Assembly: GCA_963833965.1 (NCBI GenBank)
Contig: CAWHZZ010000001.1
Coordinates: forward strand, 62,001 to 126,000
DNA from: CAJCIW01 sp963833965
Lineage (GTDB): Bacteria; Chlamydiota; Chlamydiia; Chlamydiales; Rhabdochlamydiaceae
Direction of reading: 5' to 3'
DNA length: 64,000 bases
The translations under genes were made by a program, and so were the position numbers. The notes under the pieces were generated by a model. It was not told where the DNA came from. It did not search any database and saw only the letters and a list, made by a program, of their open reading frames with translations. Each line of letters begins with the position of its first letter. Position 1 is the stretch's first letter. Of the stretch, positions 16,653 to 25,616 are shown piece after piece.

Positions 16653-19507
16653 AAGAGCTGGAAAACGAATTAACAAAAGCAATTGCGGGCGAGGTGCGCT
16701 TTGATGATGGCTCTCGCGCTCTTTATGCAACCGACGCTTCCAATTATCGACAAGTCCCTATTGGAGTTGTTATTCCGAAGAATCTTGACGATATTGTAAA
16801 AACGGTCGCTCTTTGCCGAAAATACCAAGCGCCTTTGCTTTCACGTGGAGGCGGCACAAGCCTCGCTGGGCAATGCTGCAATCGCGCCGTCGTTATGGAC
16901 ATGTCCAAATATGTCAATCGGCTCATCAGTCTAGATCCTGAAAACCAAAGAGCTGTAGTCGAACCGGGCTTAGTATTAGACGCCTTAAGGAACGCCGCAA
17001 AAAAACATCGTCTCATTTTCGCGCCAGACCCTTCCACCCATTCCCATTGCACTTTAGGGGGAATGATGGGGAATAATTCTTGTGGTGTCCACTCCGTCAT
17101 GGGAGGAAAGACCGATGAAAATGTCTTTGAAATGGAAATCCTGACCTACGATGGCCTCCGGATGACGGTAGGCCCTACTTCTCCGGAAGATCTAGAACGG
17201 TTTATTCAAGAAGGGGGAAGAAAAGGGGAAATTTATTCAAAACTTAAAAATTTCACTCAAAAATATGCCTCTCTGATCGAAAAAAAATATCCCAAAATCC
17301 CACGGTGCGTTTCAGGGTATAATTTAACTTGGCTGCTGGAAAAAAACGGATTTAATATAGCGCGCGCTTTAGTCGGAAGCGAAAGCACTTGCATAACCAT
17401 TCTAAGAGCTGAAGTTAGGCTTGTTTATAACCCTCCCGTGCGATCTCTTCTGGTCCTTGGATATCCCGATGTCTATACGGCTGGCGATAATGTTTCTGAA
17501 ATCATGAAGCATAGTCCGGTGGCCCTGGAAGGCATTGATATCGATCTTGTCAACGACATGAAAAAAAAGCACGTCCATCCCGCAGACGTTCAATTATTGC
17601 CAGATGGGGAAGGATGGTTGTTCGTTGAATTTGGGGGGAATTCAAAAGACGAGTCGGATGGGAAAGCGAAAGCTCTCATAGAGCTTTTAAAGAAAAAAAA
17701 CAATCCTCCGTCGATGAAATTATACGATGATCCCGAGACGGAAAAAATTTTATGGAAAGTGCGGGAATCAGGATTGGGCGCGACAGCCCGAATTCCAAAT
17801 GAGAAGGACACCTGGGAAGGATGGGAAGATTCTGCCGTTCCTCCAGAAAAACTAGGCGATTATTTGAGAGAGTTGCGAAAGCTTTTTCAAAAGTATGGAT
17901 ACAAATGTGCTTTGTATGGACATTTTGGGCAAGGATGCGTCCATACTCGAATCGATTTCGATTTTTCTACCCAGGAAGGAGTCAATAAATTCCGTTCTTT
18001 TCTCGAGGAAGCGGCTGATCTCGTCGTCTCTTTTGGCGGCTCTCTTTCTGGCGAGCATGGGGATGGCCAGTCGAAGGCCGCGCTGCTCCCCAAAATGTTC
18101 GGACCGGAATTGATCGAAGCTTTCCGCGAGTTCAAATTGATCTGGGATCCCGATTGGAAAATGAACCCGGGCAAAATCGTAGAACCCCATCAGCCGACCC
18201 AAAATCTCAGGATTGGACCCCATTTTAGCCCGCCTGTATTAAAAAAACATTTCCAGTTCCCAGGTGATGATGAAGGGAGTTTTACTAGGGCCGTTACCCG
18301 TTGCGTAGGAGTGGGAGATTGCCGCCGCTTTAACGAAGGCACCATGTGCCCCAGTTATATGGTCACTAAAGAAGAAAAACATTCCACGCGCGGCCGGGCT
18401 CGTCTCTTATTTGAAATGGTGCAGGGAAGTGTGATTGGGAAGAAAAAATGGAAAGATGAGTCGGTGAAAGAAGCGCTCGATTTATGCCTGGCTTGCAAAG
18501 GTTGCAAAGGAGAGTGTCCGATGACGGTGGACATTGCGACTTATAAAGCGGAATTTTTGTCCCATTACTATAAGGGGAGGCTGCGCCCTAGATCCGCCTA
18601 TGCGTTTGGTTGGATTCATTGGTGGGCAAAACTAGGGTCTCATATGCCCCGCTTTGTCAATTTTATGGGCCGAGCTCCCTTGGTTTCCACACTGACAAAA
18701 TGGATGTGCGGGATGGCCTCCGAAAGAACTCTTCCTCGTTTCTGCGACCAAACTTTTAAAGCCTGGGTTGGAAAATTACACAAATCCCAAGGAAAAAAGG
18801 GAAAAAAAGTGATCTTATGGGCAGATACTTTCAATAATCATTTTAATTCTGAGGTAGCCCAAGCGGGGTACCAGGTTTTAGATACCTTAGGCTTTGATGT
18901 GATTGTTCCAAAGCAATCGCTTTGCTGCGGAAGGCCCTTATATGATTATGGAATGCTGGATCTCTCAAAAAAGTTATTAAAGCAGATTTTATCAACGTTA
19001 AAACAAGAGATCGAAGAGGGAATTCCGATCGTTGGATTGGAACCGAGCTGTGTCGCTGTATTCCGCGATGAACTGGGAAATTTATTTCCCTCGAATCTGG
19101 ATGCAAAAAGACTTAAAGAACAGACTTATTTATTGAGCGAATTCGTGATGAAGTACGCACCGCAATATCAGTTTAAGCAGCTTTCGAAAAAAGCATTAGT
19201 CCATATCCATTGCCACCACAAATCGATTTTAAAGTTTGAGGAGGAAAAAAAACTTCTCCAAAGGGTTGGCCTTGATTTTCAGATTCTAGATTCCGGATGC
19301 TGCGGCATGGCGGGAAGTTTTGGATTTGAAAAACAACATTATGACATTTCCATAAAGATCGGCGAACGGGTGTTACTTCCTGCGATTAAAGCTTCTTCCT
19401 CTGAAACTTTAATCATTATGAATGGCTTTAGCTGCCGAGAGCAAGTGATGCAAACTACAGGAAGAAAAGTGCTTCATTTAGCGCAAGTATTGCAATTAGC
19501 GCTTTGA
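16649..19507 (+). CDS. FAD- and Fe-S-binding dehydrogenase (GlcD/GlcF fusion type; D-lactate or glycolate-like)
   Basis: 952 residues; TTG start at 16649 overlapping the TGA of the TPP enzyme. N-terminal FAD_binding_4 domain (~35-260: SRGGGTSLAGQC and PSTHSHCTLGGMMGNNSCG), FAD-oxidase C-terminal domain (~270-520, with the GHFGQGCVHTRIDF and SLSGEHGDGQSKAALLPKMF blocks), then a 4Fe-4S ferredoxin-like part (~545-640, CLACKGCKGECPMTVD) and two CCG-type domains (SLCCGRPLYDYG; SGCCGMAGSFGFE) near the end. Such fusions oxidise D-2-hydroxy acids at the inner face of the membrane and reduce quinone. With the preceding enzymes it completes a path from hydroxy or sugar acids to acetate and reduced quinone. 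Length and motif order are normal. Confidence 0.9.
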   Translation: MKELENELTKAIAGEVRFDDGSRALYATDASNYRQVPIGVVIPKNLDDIVKTVALCRKYQAPLLSRGGGTSLAGQCCNRAVVMDMSKYVNRLISLDPENQRAVVEPGLVLDALRNAAKKHRLIFAPDPSTHSHCTLGGMMGNNSCGVHSVMGGKTDENVFEMEILTYDGLRMTVGPTSPEDLERFIQEGGRKGEIYSKLKNFTQKYASLIEKKYPKIPRCVSGYNLTWLLEKNGFNIARALVGSESTCITILRAEVRLVYNPPVRSLLVLGYPDVYTAGDNVSEIMKHSPVALEGIDIDLVNDMKKKHVHPADVQLLPDGEGWLFVEFGGNSKDESDGKAKALIELLKKKNNPPSMKLYDDPETEKILWKVRESGLGATARIPNEKDTWEGWEDSAVPPEKLGDYLRELRKLFQKYGYKCALYGHFGQGCVHTRIDFDFSTQEGVNKFRSFLEEAADLVVSFGGSLSGEHGDGQSKAALLPKMFGPELIEAFREFKLIWDPDWKMNPGKIVEPHQPTQNLRIGPHFSPPVLKKHFQFPGDDEGSFTRAVTRCVGVGDCRRFNEGTMCPSYMVTKEEKHSTRGRARLLFEMVQGSVIGKKKWKDESVKEALDLCLACKGCKGECPMTVDIATYKAEFLSHYYKGRLRPRSAYAFGWIHWWAKLGSHMPRFVNFMGRAPLVSTLTKWMCGMASERTLPRFCDQTFKAWVGKLHKSQGKKGKKVILWADTFNNHFNSEVAQAGYQVLDTLGFDVIVPKQSLCCGRPLYDYGMLDLSKKLLKQILSTLKQEIEEGIPIVGLEPSCVAVFRDELGNLFPSNLDAKRLKEQTYLLSEFVMKYAPQYQFKQLSKKALVHIHCHHKSILKFEEEKKLLQRVGLDFQILDSGCCGMAGSFGFEKQHYDISIKIGERVLLPAIKASSSETLIIMNGFSCREQVMQTTGRKVLHLAQVLQLAL

Positions 19508-19525
19508 CGCAGCTCAAATGCAAGT

Positions 19526-19863
19526 TATACCAGACTCGGCCATAAGAGGATGTCTACAAAGTGAGGTTCTGTCGATTTTTCGGTTCTTTTGAGCTGATTT
19601 TCGAATTCTTTTTGCGGGGGGTTGTATCAACTTGCGTATACTACCCCCGCAAAAAGAATCGAAAAGCGGCCAAAATAATCCAAAAACTCGACGAACCCTC
19701 ACTTTGTAGACATCCTCTAAACTTGGATTTTATGCCCGAATTTTTTCGTATGACAAAGCGTGGAGCTCGAAGCCATCTTCCTGCCAGCTGGCGAGAGCGA
19801 ACGCGCAGTCAGACGGAAAAAGGCGAGAGCAGAAAATCCAAGTTTATGGCCGAGTCTGGTATA
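19526..19863. repeat. Palindromic repeat, family A copy 2, interrupted by family B
   Basis: The right arm is 19830-19863; its reverse complement starts TATACCAGACTCGGCCATAA and continues ACTTGGATTTTCTG. The left arm is split: TATACCAGACTCGGCCATAA (19526-19545) and ACTTGGATTTTATG (19721-19734) flank another element. Without the insert and a 3-base duplication the unit is 163 bp, against 164 for copy 1 at 3544-3707. The interior matches copy 1 closely, but the arm sequence differs at many positions while remaining self-complementary. It occupies the gap between the convergent FAD dehydrogenase and GH15 genes. No gene lies in 19508-19879. Confidence 0.85.
19546..19717. repeat. Palindromic repeat, family B, inserted in family A copy 2
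   Basis: 172 bp imperfect palindrome with ~80-base arms. The ends are GAGGATGTCTACAAAGTGAG and its exact complement; inner parts share TTCTTTTTGCGGGGG. It is flanked by TAA on both sides (19543-19545 and 19718-19720), and removing it with one TAA restores an arm that matches the opposite arm exactly. The duplication could equally be read as TA, the target of IS630/mariner-type transposition. No coding capacity, so it is a non-autonomous element. Confidence 0.8.
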
Positions 19864-19879
19864 CTTTCGAGGATTGGGA

Positions 19880-22276
19880 TTAATCGATTTGCAACATGAA
19901 ATCCGCTTTCTCCCATTGATTGGCTTCTGGCCAGTAGAATGTAAATGTAATTTGTGTCCCTTTTTGCAAATCCGCCGTTTCCAAATCAGCAGTATGGATG
20001 TCCAGTCCTCTATCGCGTGTGGCGTTGCTACTCGTTGTTTGCCACTGATCACAGCTCCAATGGATGACTGAGGGAGTTAAAGTCTCGATGCGCAAAGTTT
20101 TCCCAGAGGGCATCGAATCGATACGGTAATTAAACCGCCATATGATGTAGGAAGAATCCGTCTGATCGATCAAATATCGTTGCACAGTTTGAGCAGGCAT
20201 GTCGAATACCTTGCCGTCGATTAAAGATTGTCTTAATTTAAGGTATTCGGCATGAGCCCATCCAAGGGGCATCGCTGAACCCGTAGGCTTGCCCTTGTAT
20301 AACCCCTTTTCGGGAATGTCTTCTGAATCCCATATTTGTTCTGGGATGAATCCATTTTCTCCAGCAATGGATTCTAAATCATTTAGAAGCTGTTTCGCGT
20401 TTTCAATTCGACCCGCCGCCAATTCATGATGCCCCCGCTCTCCAGTCAGTAGTGGCCATCCGCGGCCAATTCCAGTCCCATCAAAAGCAGAGCCATCTTC
20501 ATGTTCTCCGTAACTATCTCGATTATAACGATGCCAAACACTCCCTTTTGGCGTTTCAACTTTCAAGAGTGCGTCGACAATTTTGAGAGTGTCGTTAATC
20601 CGTTTATCATTGGGGGCTCTTAAACCAAAACGGCAAAGAGCCACCACGCTCGTACTGACTAATGAAACTGCGGGTTGCGATGCGTTGCCAGGGATATTTT
20701 TGATTTGGACAGTTCCGTGGGAATTAGGAATTCCCTTTTCTGTGATCGGCGCAATTCGAATATAATATCCATCTACATTGAACTGTTGGCATAAATCTGT
20801 ACCGGTCACGTATAGCCACTGTTCAATTGATGCATTCCACACATCGGCATTTTCTCGAAGATACACGGCGATTGCCGGTTCATGATTGGCATCAGCTTGA
20901 TCCGCAGCCGCTAAAAAGGCTGCAATTTCTACAGAGACTGTGAATGGTGTGAATCCAGCATTTTCCTCCCAACGGTCTTGCGGACTTACAGGTCCCTTAC
21001 GCATGAGATATTTCGCAGCTTGCTTCACCATCGGCCAAAATTTTCCTTCCTCCGCTTTGGATAGCACTTTTTCGCGAATGGCCAAATCGACTAAGAGAAT
21101 TGGCAGTGCCGCTTCGTCCAATTGGATTCCAGTGAGATAGGGAGATCCGTCGCTCCACATATTTTGCGGCCAATGTCCATCGGGCTGTTGCGTCGCAAGC
21201 AAAAAAGAGAGCATCCGATGTACATCTTCTTTTCCCCCAACACTTAGAAAGCCTCCAGCCATTTGCACTACATCTCTCGGCCACATCAGATGATAGCCAC
21301 CGATGTCTTTGTCTCCCTTACTTTCCCCCCAAGGAACAGAGAGACTGGCAATCACGCCTCCCAATTGAGTTTTGGATTCAAGGATGCGCATCACACTTAA
21401 ACTTTTTTTTGACAATTCATTTAGCTCGCCTTTGCTTCTTTGCGTATGGATTTTTATCCATTCTTGCCATCCAGCTATATATTCGCGTTTGGATTTATCA
21501 AAGCCTTTTTTAAGACTGGCAGTTACATTTTTCGCTGCTTCCTGCGGATTTGAACCAAATCCGAGCGCGATGACAAAATCCCCTTGGCATTTTGAGAGAT
21601 TTATTTCGGCACTTAAAGCGACATTGCCATTTTCAGCTCGTGTATATTCCCAATTCATTTGTTTGTGCGCCTGCAGGTCCTGCCATCCATCGGATACGCC
21701 CACAAAACCTACAGATCGTTTCTTCAAAGGCGCCGAGCATCCCAACGCCAGGGCTGTATTAGCGCGTTGCGCAAATACAAATTGTTTTCCCTCGACTGAA
21801 TCTACCCATGCTGTATTGCCATTGCCCTGGTTTTCTAAATGAGGGGCTAAAAGAATGTAAAGATGATATTCGTCCAATTTTCCTTTTTGTGGAATAAATA
21901 GAACGTGTTGCATCACTGTGTCGCGATCTGGATCGAGCACGATCTCTTTTTCCAGACGATAGCGGTTTTCTCTACAAGTATTGCTCAATTTAAATGCGGG
22001 AATTCCTGCGCCAAGCCAGTGGATTTTGGAATCGGTATCTCGTTTTTCTTCTGAAAAAAACTCAGAACCGTCCGTTACAATCAACTCTAGATCGCGCACG
22101 CAAGCTTGGTCGATGTGGGGGTAATATATCTCATTGAATATCCCTTGATTCAAAGTGAACCATACGCGGCTTTTATTACCGATATCCGTGCCTAAACCCT
22201 TTTTAGCGCTGGATGTCCAACGAGGCGCAGCACCAGGCCATCCTGGCGCCAAAGAGACGAAATTAGGAGCTTCCAC
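19880..22276 (-). CDS. Glucan 1,4-alpha-glucosidase (GH15 glucoamylase/glucodextranase type)
   Basis: 798 residues, GTG start at 22276. N-terminal beta-sandwich domain (~1-270, WFTLNQGIFNEIYYPHIDQA is typical of prokaryotic GH15), then an (alpha/alpha)6 barrel. GGYHLMWPRDVVQMAGGF near 330, DGHWPQNMWSDGSPYLTG and LDEAALPILL near 375, and the catalytic-base segment GRGWPLLTGERGHHELAAGR near 615 are all intact. It removes glucose from the non-reducing ends of alpha-glucans or dextrins. I see no signal peptide, so it would act in the cytosol on glycogen-like polymers, unless export is by another route. Stands alone; convergent with the oxidation operon across a repeat element. Confidence 0.9.
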   Translation of the reverse strand: MEAPNFVSLAPGWPGAAPRWTSSAKKGLGTDIGNKSRVWFTLNQGIFNEIYYPHIDQACVRDLELIVTDGSEFFSEEKRDTDSKIHWLGAGIPAFKLSNTCRENRYRLEKEIVLDPDRDTVMQHVLFIPQKGKLDEYHLYILLAPHLENQGNGNTAWVDSVEGKQFVFAQRANTALALGCSAPLKKRSVGFVGVSDGWQDLQAHKQMNWEYTRAENGNVALSAEINLSKCQGDFVIALGFGSNPQEAAKNVTASLKKGFDKSKREYIAGWQEWIKIHTQRSKGELNELSKKSLSVMRILESKTQLGGVIASLSVPWGESKGDKDIGGYHLMWPRDVVQMAGGFLSVGGKEDVHRMLSFLLATQQPDGHWPQNMWSDGSPYLTGIQLDEAALPILLVDLAIREKVLSKAEEGKFWPMVKQAAKYLMRKGPVSPQDRWEENAGFTPFTVSVEIAAFLAAADQADANHEPAIAVYLRENADVWNASIEQWLYVTGTDLCQQFNVDGYYIRIAPITEKGIPNSHGTVQIKNIPGNASQPAVSLVSTSVVALCRFGLRAPNDKRINDTLKIVDALLKVETPKGSVWHRYNRDSYGEHEDGSAFDGTGIGRGWPLLTGERGHHELAAGRIENAKQLLNDLESIAGENGFIPEQIWDSEDIPEKGLYKGKPTGSAMPLGWAHAEYLKLRQSLIDGKVFDMPAQTVQRYLIDQTDSSYIIWRFNYRIDSMPSGKTLRIETLTPSVIHWSCDQWQTTSSNATRDRGLDIHTADLETADLQKGTQITFTFYWPEANQWEKADFMLQID

Positions 22277-22613
22277 AATAACCTTAAAAAAAGAATCTTA
22301 TGATTTTATGTATATAAAAATATCAAAATTCATTCACTGAAAAACTTTAATAAATTATTCTTATTTTCTATGGAGTAAAGGAATCGGCACGACCGAAGAG
22401 AAAAAGGGTGTCCTTACTTAAATTGCCCAACAAAGCCCATACGGAGGAACTTGCGAAGCCTGCGGTCGATCGATTCTACGGAGCTTTCTCGCTCGAAATT
22501 CCATCAAAAACTTTTGTTACTGAGCCCTCGGACTCTTTGTGCCATAAATTCTGCCTGTTCTGTAAAGGTCAAGAAAAGTTAAAAAACCTTACCCTCCGAA
22601 ATAAGTCGCTTTC
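22277..22613. other. Intergenic stretch without a convincing gene
   Basis: 337 bases between two minus-strand genes. A plus-strand frame of 71 codons (GTG 22408 to 22623) has ordinary composition (LLKLPNKAHTEELAKPAVDR) but no ribosome site, and overlaps the end of the opposite gene. It may be a remnant. Upstream AT-rich sequence (22280-22380) probably carries the GH15 promoter. Confidence 0.3.
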
Positions 22614-23834
22614 TTACCGATAAGATAATTCGGGCTGCTCTGCGAGGAACATTCTAAGTCCTTCAAAGTTTCTCTCAGCAAGCAGACAGATTTCTTTAAT
22701 TTTTGCATGATTATTGATAGGCGGCGCTGAAAGAATTTCCTCTGTACTGGCGAGGAGATGATCAAGAAGATAAGGATCAGAAAAAAGCAAAGGGGGCTTT
22801 TGACCCAGCATTGAACAGATTGCGTGTACTTTATATGTGTTGCTGTTCAAAGCGATGAAGGGTGTGTTTAGACAAAAGGCTGCAATGGAATGATGGAATC
22901 TTCCTGAAACGAGAAAAGTAGCATGGTTGATAGTATCAAGCCACTCCTCCATTGAAGACGCAACGACTAGCTGCAAGGACGCTTTAGAATGCTTTTTCAA
23001 AAACTGGACAAACACTTCATCATCACGGGAAGGAAAGGCAGCAGCTCCAGTCAATATTTTGATTTTATACCCCATATGATCCAGTTCATCGAGATAGCCG
23101 CATAGCTGTTCAACTCCGAATTCCGTGAAAGCCACTGAACCTGCAACGACAACCGTTCCCTTCTCCACTTGTTTTGGATTGCGATAGTCATCGCGAATAT
23201 AGAGAGGAAGGCAGTCAAAACTTAAAGTAGATGAAATGCCAATCTGACTCATGACTTCTCGGCTAAGGGACTCCCGAATAGCAACAAAATCAAGCTCATC
23301 GTAAAAAGTTTTGTAAATCATCTGGGCCCGAAGGAGCTCTTTTTCAATTTTTTCTTTTTCTGCCTGAAAATATGTAAAGAAATCAGCAGACAACTCAGGA
23401 ACGTCATTAGGGTAGGCGGAGTGATTGATGATCTCCACATGTTTACCCAAAAATTTCTTAGAAATATGAGCCAAATACAGAAGAGCTCTGGGGCCAGCGC
23501 GCAGGTCATGGATAGTCCCCTCCCCTGTAATTACGACAACATCACTACTTTGAATCTGCTTCAACACCTCTTTGTTAAGGATCTGGAAGCAATCGAATCT
23601 TTCTAGGCTATCAAACTCTTCAAAAGGAGGAATTTCCTGCAAACCGTAGACAACATTAATCGGAACTGCTTCTATCTCGAACCCTAATTTGTTAATATGC
23701 GCCTTCAACGCCATGCTCGTTCCTGTGCATCCCCAATGATACCAGGCGGAAGTGTCGTTAAAAAGAACCACTTTTTGCACTGCAAAGACAGAAGAAAAAG
23801 CAGCTAGTAAAATAAAAATAAGAATGTGAAACAT
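22614..23834 (-). CDS. Exported polysaccharide pyruvyl transferase family protein
   Basis: About 406 residues. ATG 23834 is preferred because GGAGT lies 7 bases upstream; the in-frame ATG at 23840 is only 1-2 bases from it. A cleavable signal peptide is clear (FHILIFILLAAFSSVFA). The mature part resembles the pyruvyl transferase family: a GCTGTSMALKAHI segment at the N-terminus, DVVVITGEGTIHDLRAGPRA near 105, and VSGRFHHSIAAFCLNTPFIA near 315, the characteristic R/S-x-H block. Known members add ketal pyruvate to exopolysaccharide sugars in the cytosol, so an exported version is unusual. The actual reaction is not proven. Compare the smaller exported relative at 55256. Confidence 0.75.
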   Translation of the reverse strand: MFHILIFILLAAFSSVFAVQKVVLFNDTSAWYHWGCTGTSMALKAHINKLGFEIEAVPINVVYGLQEIPPFEEFDSLERFDCFQILNKEVLKQIQSSDVVVITGEGTIHDLRAGPRALLYLAHISKKFLGKHVEIINHSAYPNDVPELSADFFTYFQAEKEKIEKELLRAQMIYKTFYDELDFVAIRESLSREVMSQIGISSTLSFDCLPLYIRDDYRNPKQVEKGTVVVAGSVAFTEFGVEQLCGYLDELDHMGYKIKILTGAAAFPSRDDEVFVQFLKKHSKASLQLVVASSMEEWLDTINHATFLVSGRFHHSIAAFCLNTPFIALNSNTYKVHAICSMLGQKPPLLFSDPYLLDHLLASTEEILSAPPINNHAKIKEICLLAERNFEGLRMFLAEQPELSYR

Positions 23835-23911
23835 CGGCATACTCCGGATTGAACGAGTTGAATAGAATAACAGAAACCGATATTCCCTAAAAATCTATCG
23901 AGGTGTTCAGA

Positions 23912-24550
23912 ATGATTCCCAAGTCATGGCCGAAAAGATTGATTTATGCAAGAGAGTCCGTTTCTGTTGAAATAGCTCATTCGATTTTGCAGCATTGTTT
24001 GCGGAGCAAAGCTGAAGATGCTGACAGGATATCGCGGGTGATCGAGGAAAAATCCGTTCATCCCCATTTACAAATTAAAAAAATCACCTCTTCTTTAAAG
24101 ATCGATGGGCTACAAGTTCATCCTCTGGCCAATAAAAAAACATTAAGGGGCCATTCACACTATGGCATTTTTTCCACAGAAAGAATACCTAGTGGCACTG
24201 AACTGGGAGAATATGTTGGAGAGATATCATTAGTGAATCCAAAAGACTTCATACGAACAGTTTCGAATACAACCCAATTTTCAGAATACAAATGGGTAGT
24301 AAGCGCAAATAATTTATATTTCGAAATCGACGCGCAAAAAATTGCGAATGAATGCGCACTTATCAATGACTATCGGGGATTGAGATGCGGGCCGAATGTA
24401 AAGATGGCGCCCATTGTTCACAGGGGTTTTATTTACTTTGGTTATGTTGCTTCCCGCGACATCGCCAAAGGAGAAGAAATTCTTGCCGATTACGGAGAAG
24501 CATTCTACAAGGCTATGATCAACAATCTTGCGCAAAAGACATTCCGTTGA
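23912..24550 (+). CDS. SET-domain protein, putative lysine methyltransferase
   Basis: 212 residues from ATG 23912 (GAGG 8 bases upstream; an in-frame GTG at 23903 is too close to that site). The SET fold covers residues ~80-205: GIFSTERIPSGTELGEYVGE, then NECALINDYRGL with the N-x-x-P-like pseudoknot region, NVKMAPIV, and SRDIAKGEEILADYGEAFY with the catalytic tyrosine. The first ~75 residues have no match I know. SET proteins use S-adenosylmethionine to methylate lysines. In Chlamydia and Legionella, secreted SET proteins act on host chromatin, while others act on bacterial histone-like proteins. No signal peptide is seen, so type III secretion or a cytosolic role are both possible. Confidence 0.85.
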   Translation: MIPKSWPKRLIYARESVSVEIAHSILQHCLRSKAEDADRISRVIEEKSVHPHLQIKKITSSLKIDGLQVHPLANKKTLRGHSHYGIFSTERIPSGTELGEYVGEISLVNPKDFIRTVSNTTQFSEYKWVVSANNLYFEIDAQKIANECALINDYRGLRCGPNVKMAPIVHRGFIYFGYVASRDIAKGEEILADYGEAFYKAMINNLAQKTFR

Positions 24551-24557
24551 AGTCCTA

Positions 24558-25616
24558 TCACGATGTGGCAATTAAGTTGATAAACTCTTCAAATTTCCCT
24601 ACCGGGAACTCATCTAAATAGACAAAATAGATCTCAAAAGGATATCCGATGAACTTTTGCACTGTCTCTCTCAGAGCTCTTTGCTGTAGATCTGTTAACG
24701 GCTTTTCGATCATCAGTCGAAACTCCAGCACCTCAGTGTCTACTTGCGCGATTTGAAATCTTTGAATCGGAGCGATATTTCGATACTCCAAAGATCCGAT
24801 CATGGGCCAATGTTTTGAGCCATCGGGAAATACTACTTTATTGCGACGCCTCCCCTTGATATTTTTAATGGTTTGCAATCCCCTGCCACAAAAACAGCTC
24901 GCGCATTCCGCATAATCTCCAATATCATACCGATGGAGATAGGAACTCGTAAGATCGGTGATCACCACTTTTCCCTCATCGCAAGGTTCATTTTTTTCAT
25001 CCAAAACCTCGACGAGGATATTCTCCATGACATGATACACTTCAGGATTATCTGGACATTGAAGAGCAATCGTCCCAGCCTCTTCACAGGAATACATGTC
25101 TTGAATCAATTTATTTCTTTGTAATAGGGTTTCCCCTGTTGTTTTAATACCTTTTAAGGAAGGAATAGATCCTAGATCGATTCCCTCTACAATAGATGGG
25201 TAAGTAAAAAGATAACCGGGTTGCATGTTTTGGAGCCAACTGTTGTGGTCTCCTCTTAAGGGATGCCCATAGAGTGGCCCTGTCTTCCCTAAAAGCGCAA
25301 ATGCCGGCCCCCAGTCAGGTTGGGAAATTTCATGGAAAATCGTAGCGCGAATAACAGCAAAAGATTGACTTAAGTCTCGTTTATGCCAAACAACCTCTCT
25401 TAAATTCGTCGCATTCCACCATAATTGGGAAAGATGTGTTTTTTGAACCACGACAGGAATGCCGGTCGATCCAGAGGTTCTAACCACAAAATCTCCCCGA
25501 GGAAAGGATTTCTTTTGGAGATCGTATCGAGTTAAAATGGGTCCCTTCAAACGAGGAAGAGAGCGCTTTTCCCATTGGCTCTTTTCAAGTTCCTTCAGAA
25601 GGGAATGAAGATTCAA
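24558..25616 (-). CDS. PaaK/CapK-like AMP-forming ligase homologue
   Basis: 352 residues. TTG start at 25616 overlaps the TGA of the upstream autotransporter gene, which suggests translational coupling. FVVRTSGSTGIPVVVQKTH near residue 43 is the phosphate-binding loop of the adenylate-forming superfamily. YDIGDYAECASCFCGRGLQTIKNIKGRR near 235 corresponds to the GD and hinge motifs, and the four-cysteine pair pattern is that of phenylacetate-CoA-ligase relatives. The length is shorter than typical PaaK (~430) and the N-terminal part is reduced. It would activate a carboxylate as an acyl-AMP; the acceptor is unknown. Coupling to a surface protein gene is odd and may reflect modification of that protein or coincidence. 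Confidence 0.75.
   Translation of the reverse strand: MNLHSLLKELEKSQWEKRSLPRLKGPILTRYDLQKKSFPRGDFVVRTSGSTGIPVVVQKTHLSQLWWNATNLREVVWHKRDLSQSFAVIRATIFHEISQPDWGPAFALLGKTGPLYGHPLRGDHNSWLQNMQPGYLFTYPSIVEGIDLGSIPSLKGIKTTGETLLQRNKLIQDMYSCEEAGTIALQCPDNPEVYHVMENILVEVLDEKNEPCDEGKVVITDLTSSYLHRYDIGDYAECASCFCGRGLQTIKNIKGRRRNKVVFPDGSKHWPMIGSLEYRNIAPIQRFQIAQVDTEVLEFRLMIEKPLTDLQQRALRETVQKFIGYPFEIYFVYLDEFPVGKFEEFINLIATS

Noticed and set aside
17852..18223. Open frame antisense to the FAD/Fe-S dehydrogenase
   Set aside because: Lies within a well-supported gene and has no start signal or recognisable motif.
22408..22623. 71-codon frame in the gap between the GH15 and pyruvyl-transferase genes
   Set aside because: No ribosome site, overlaps the opposite gene and no family resemblance; kept only as a note on the intergenic stretch.
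24314..24571. 85-codon frame antisense to the SET gene
   Set aside because: Lies opposite conserved SET motifs and has no ribosome site.
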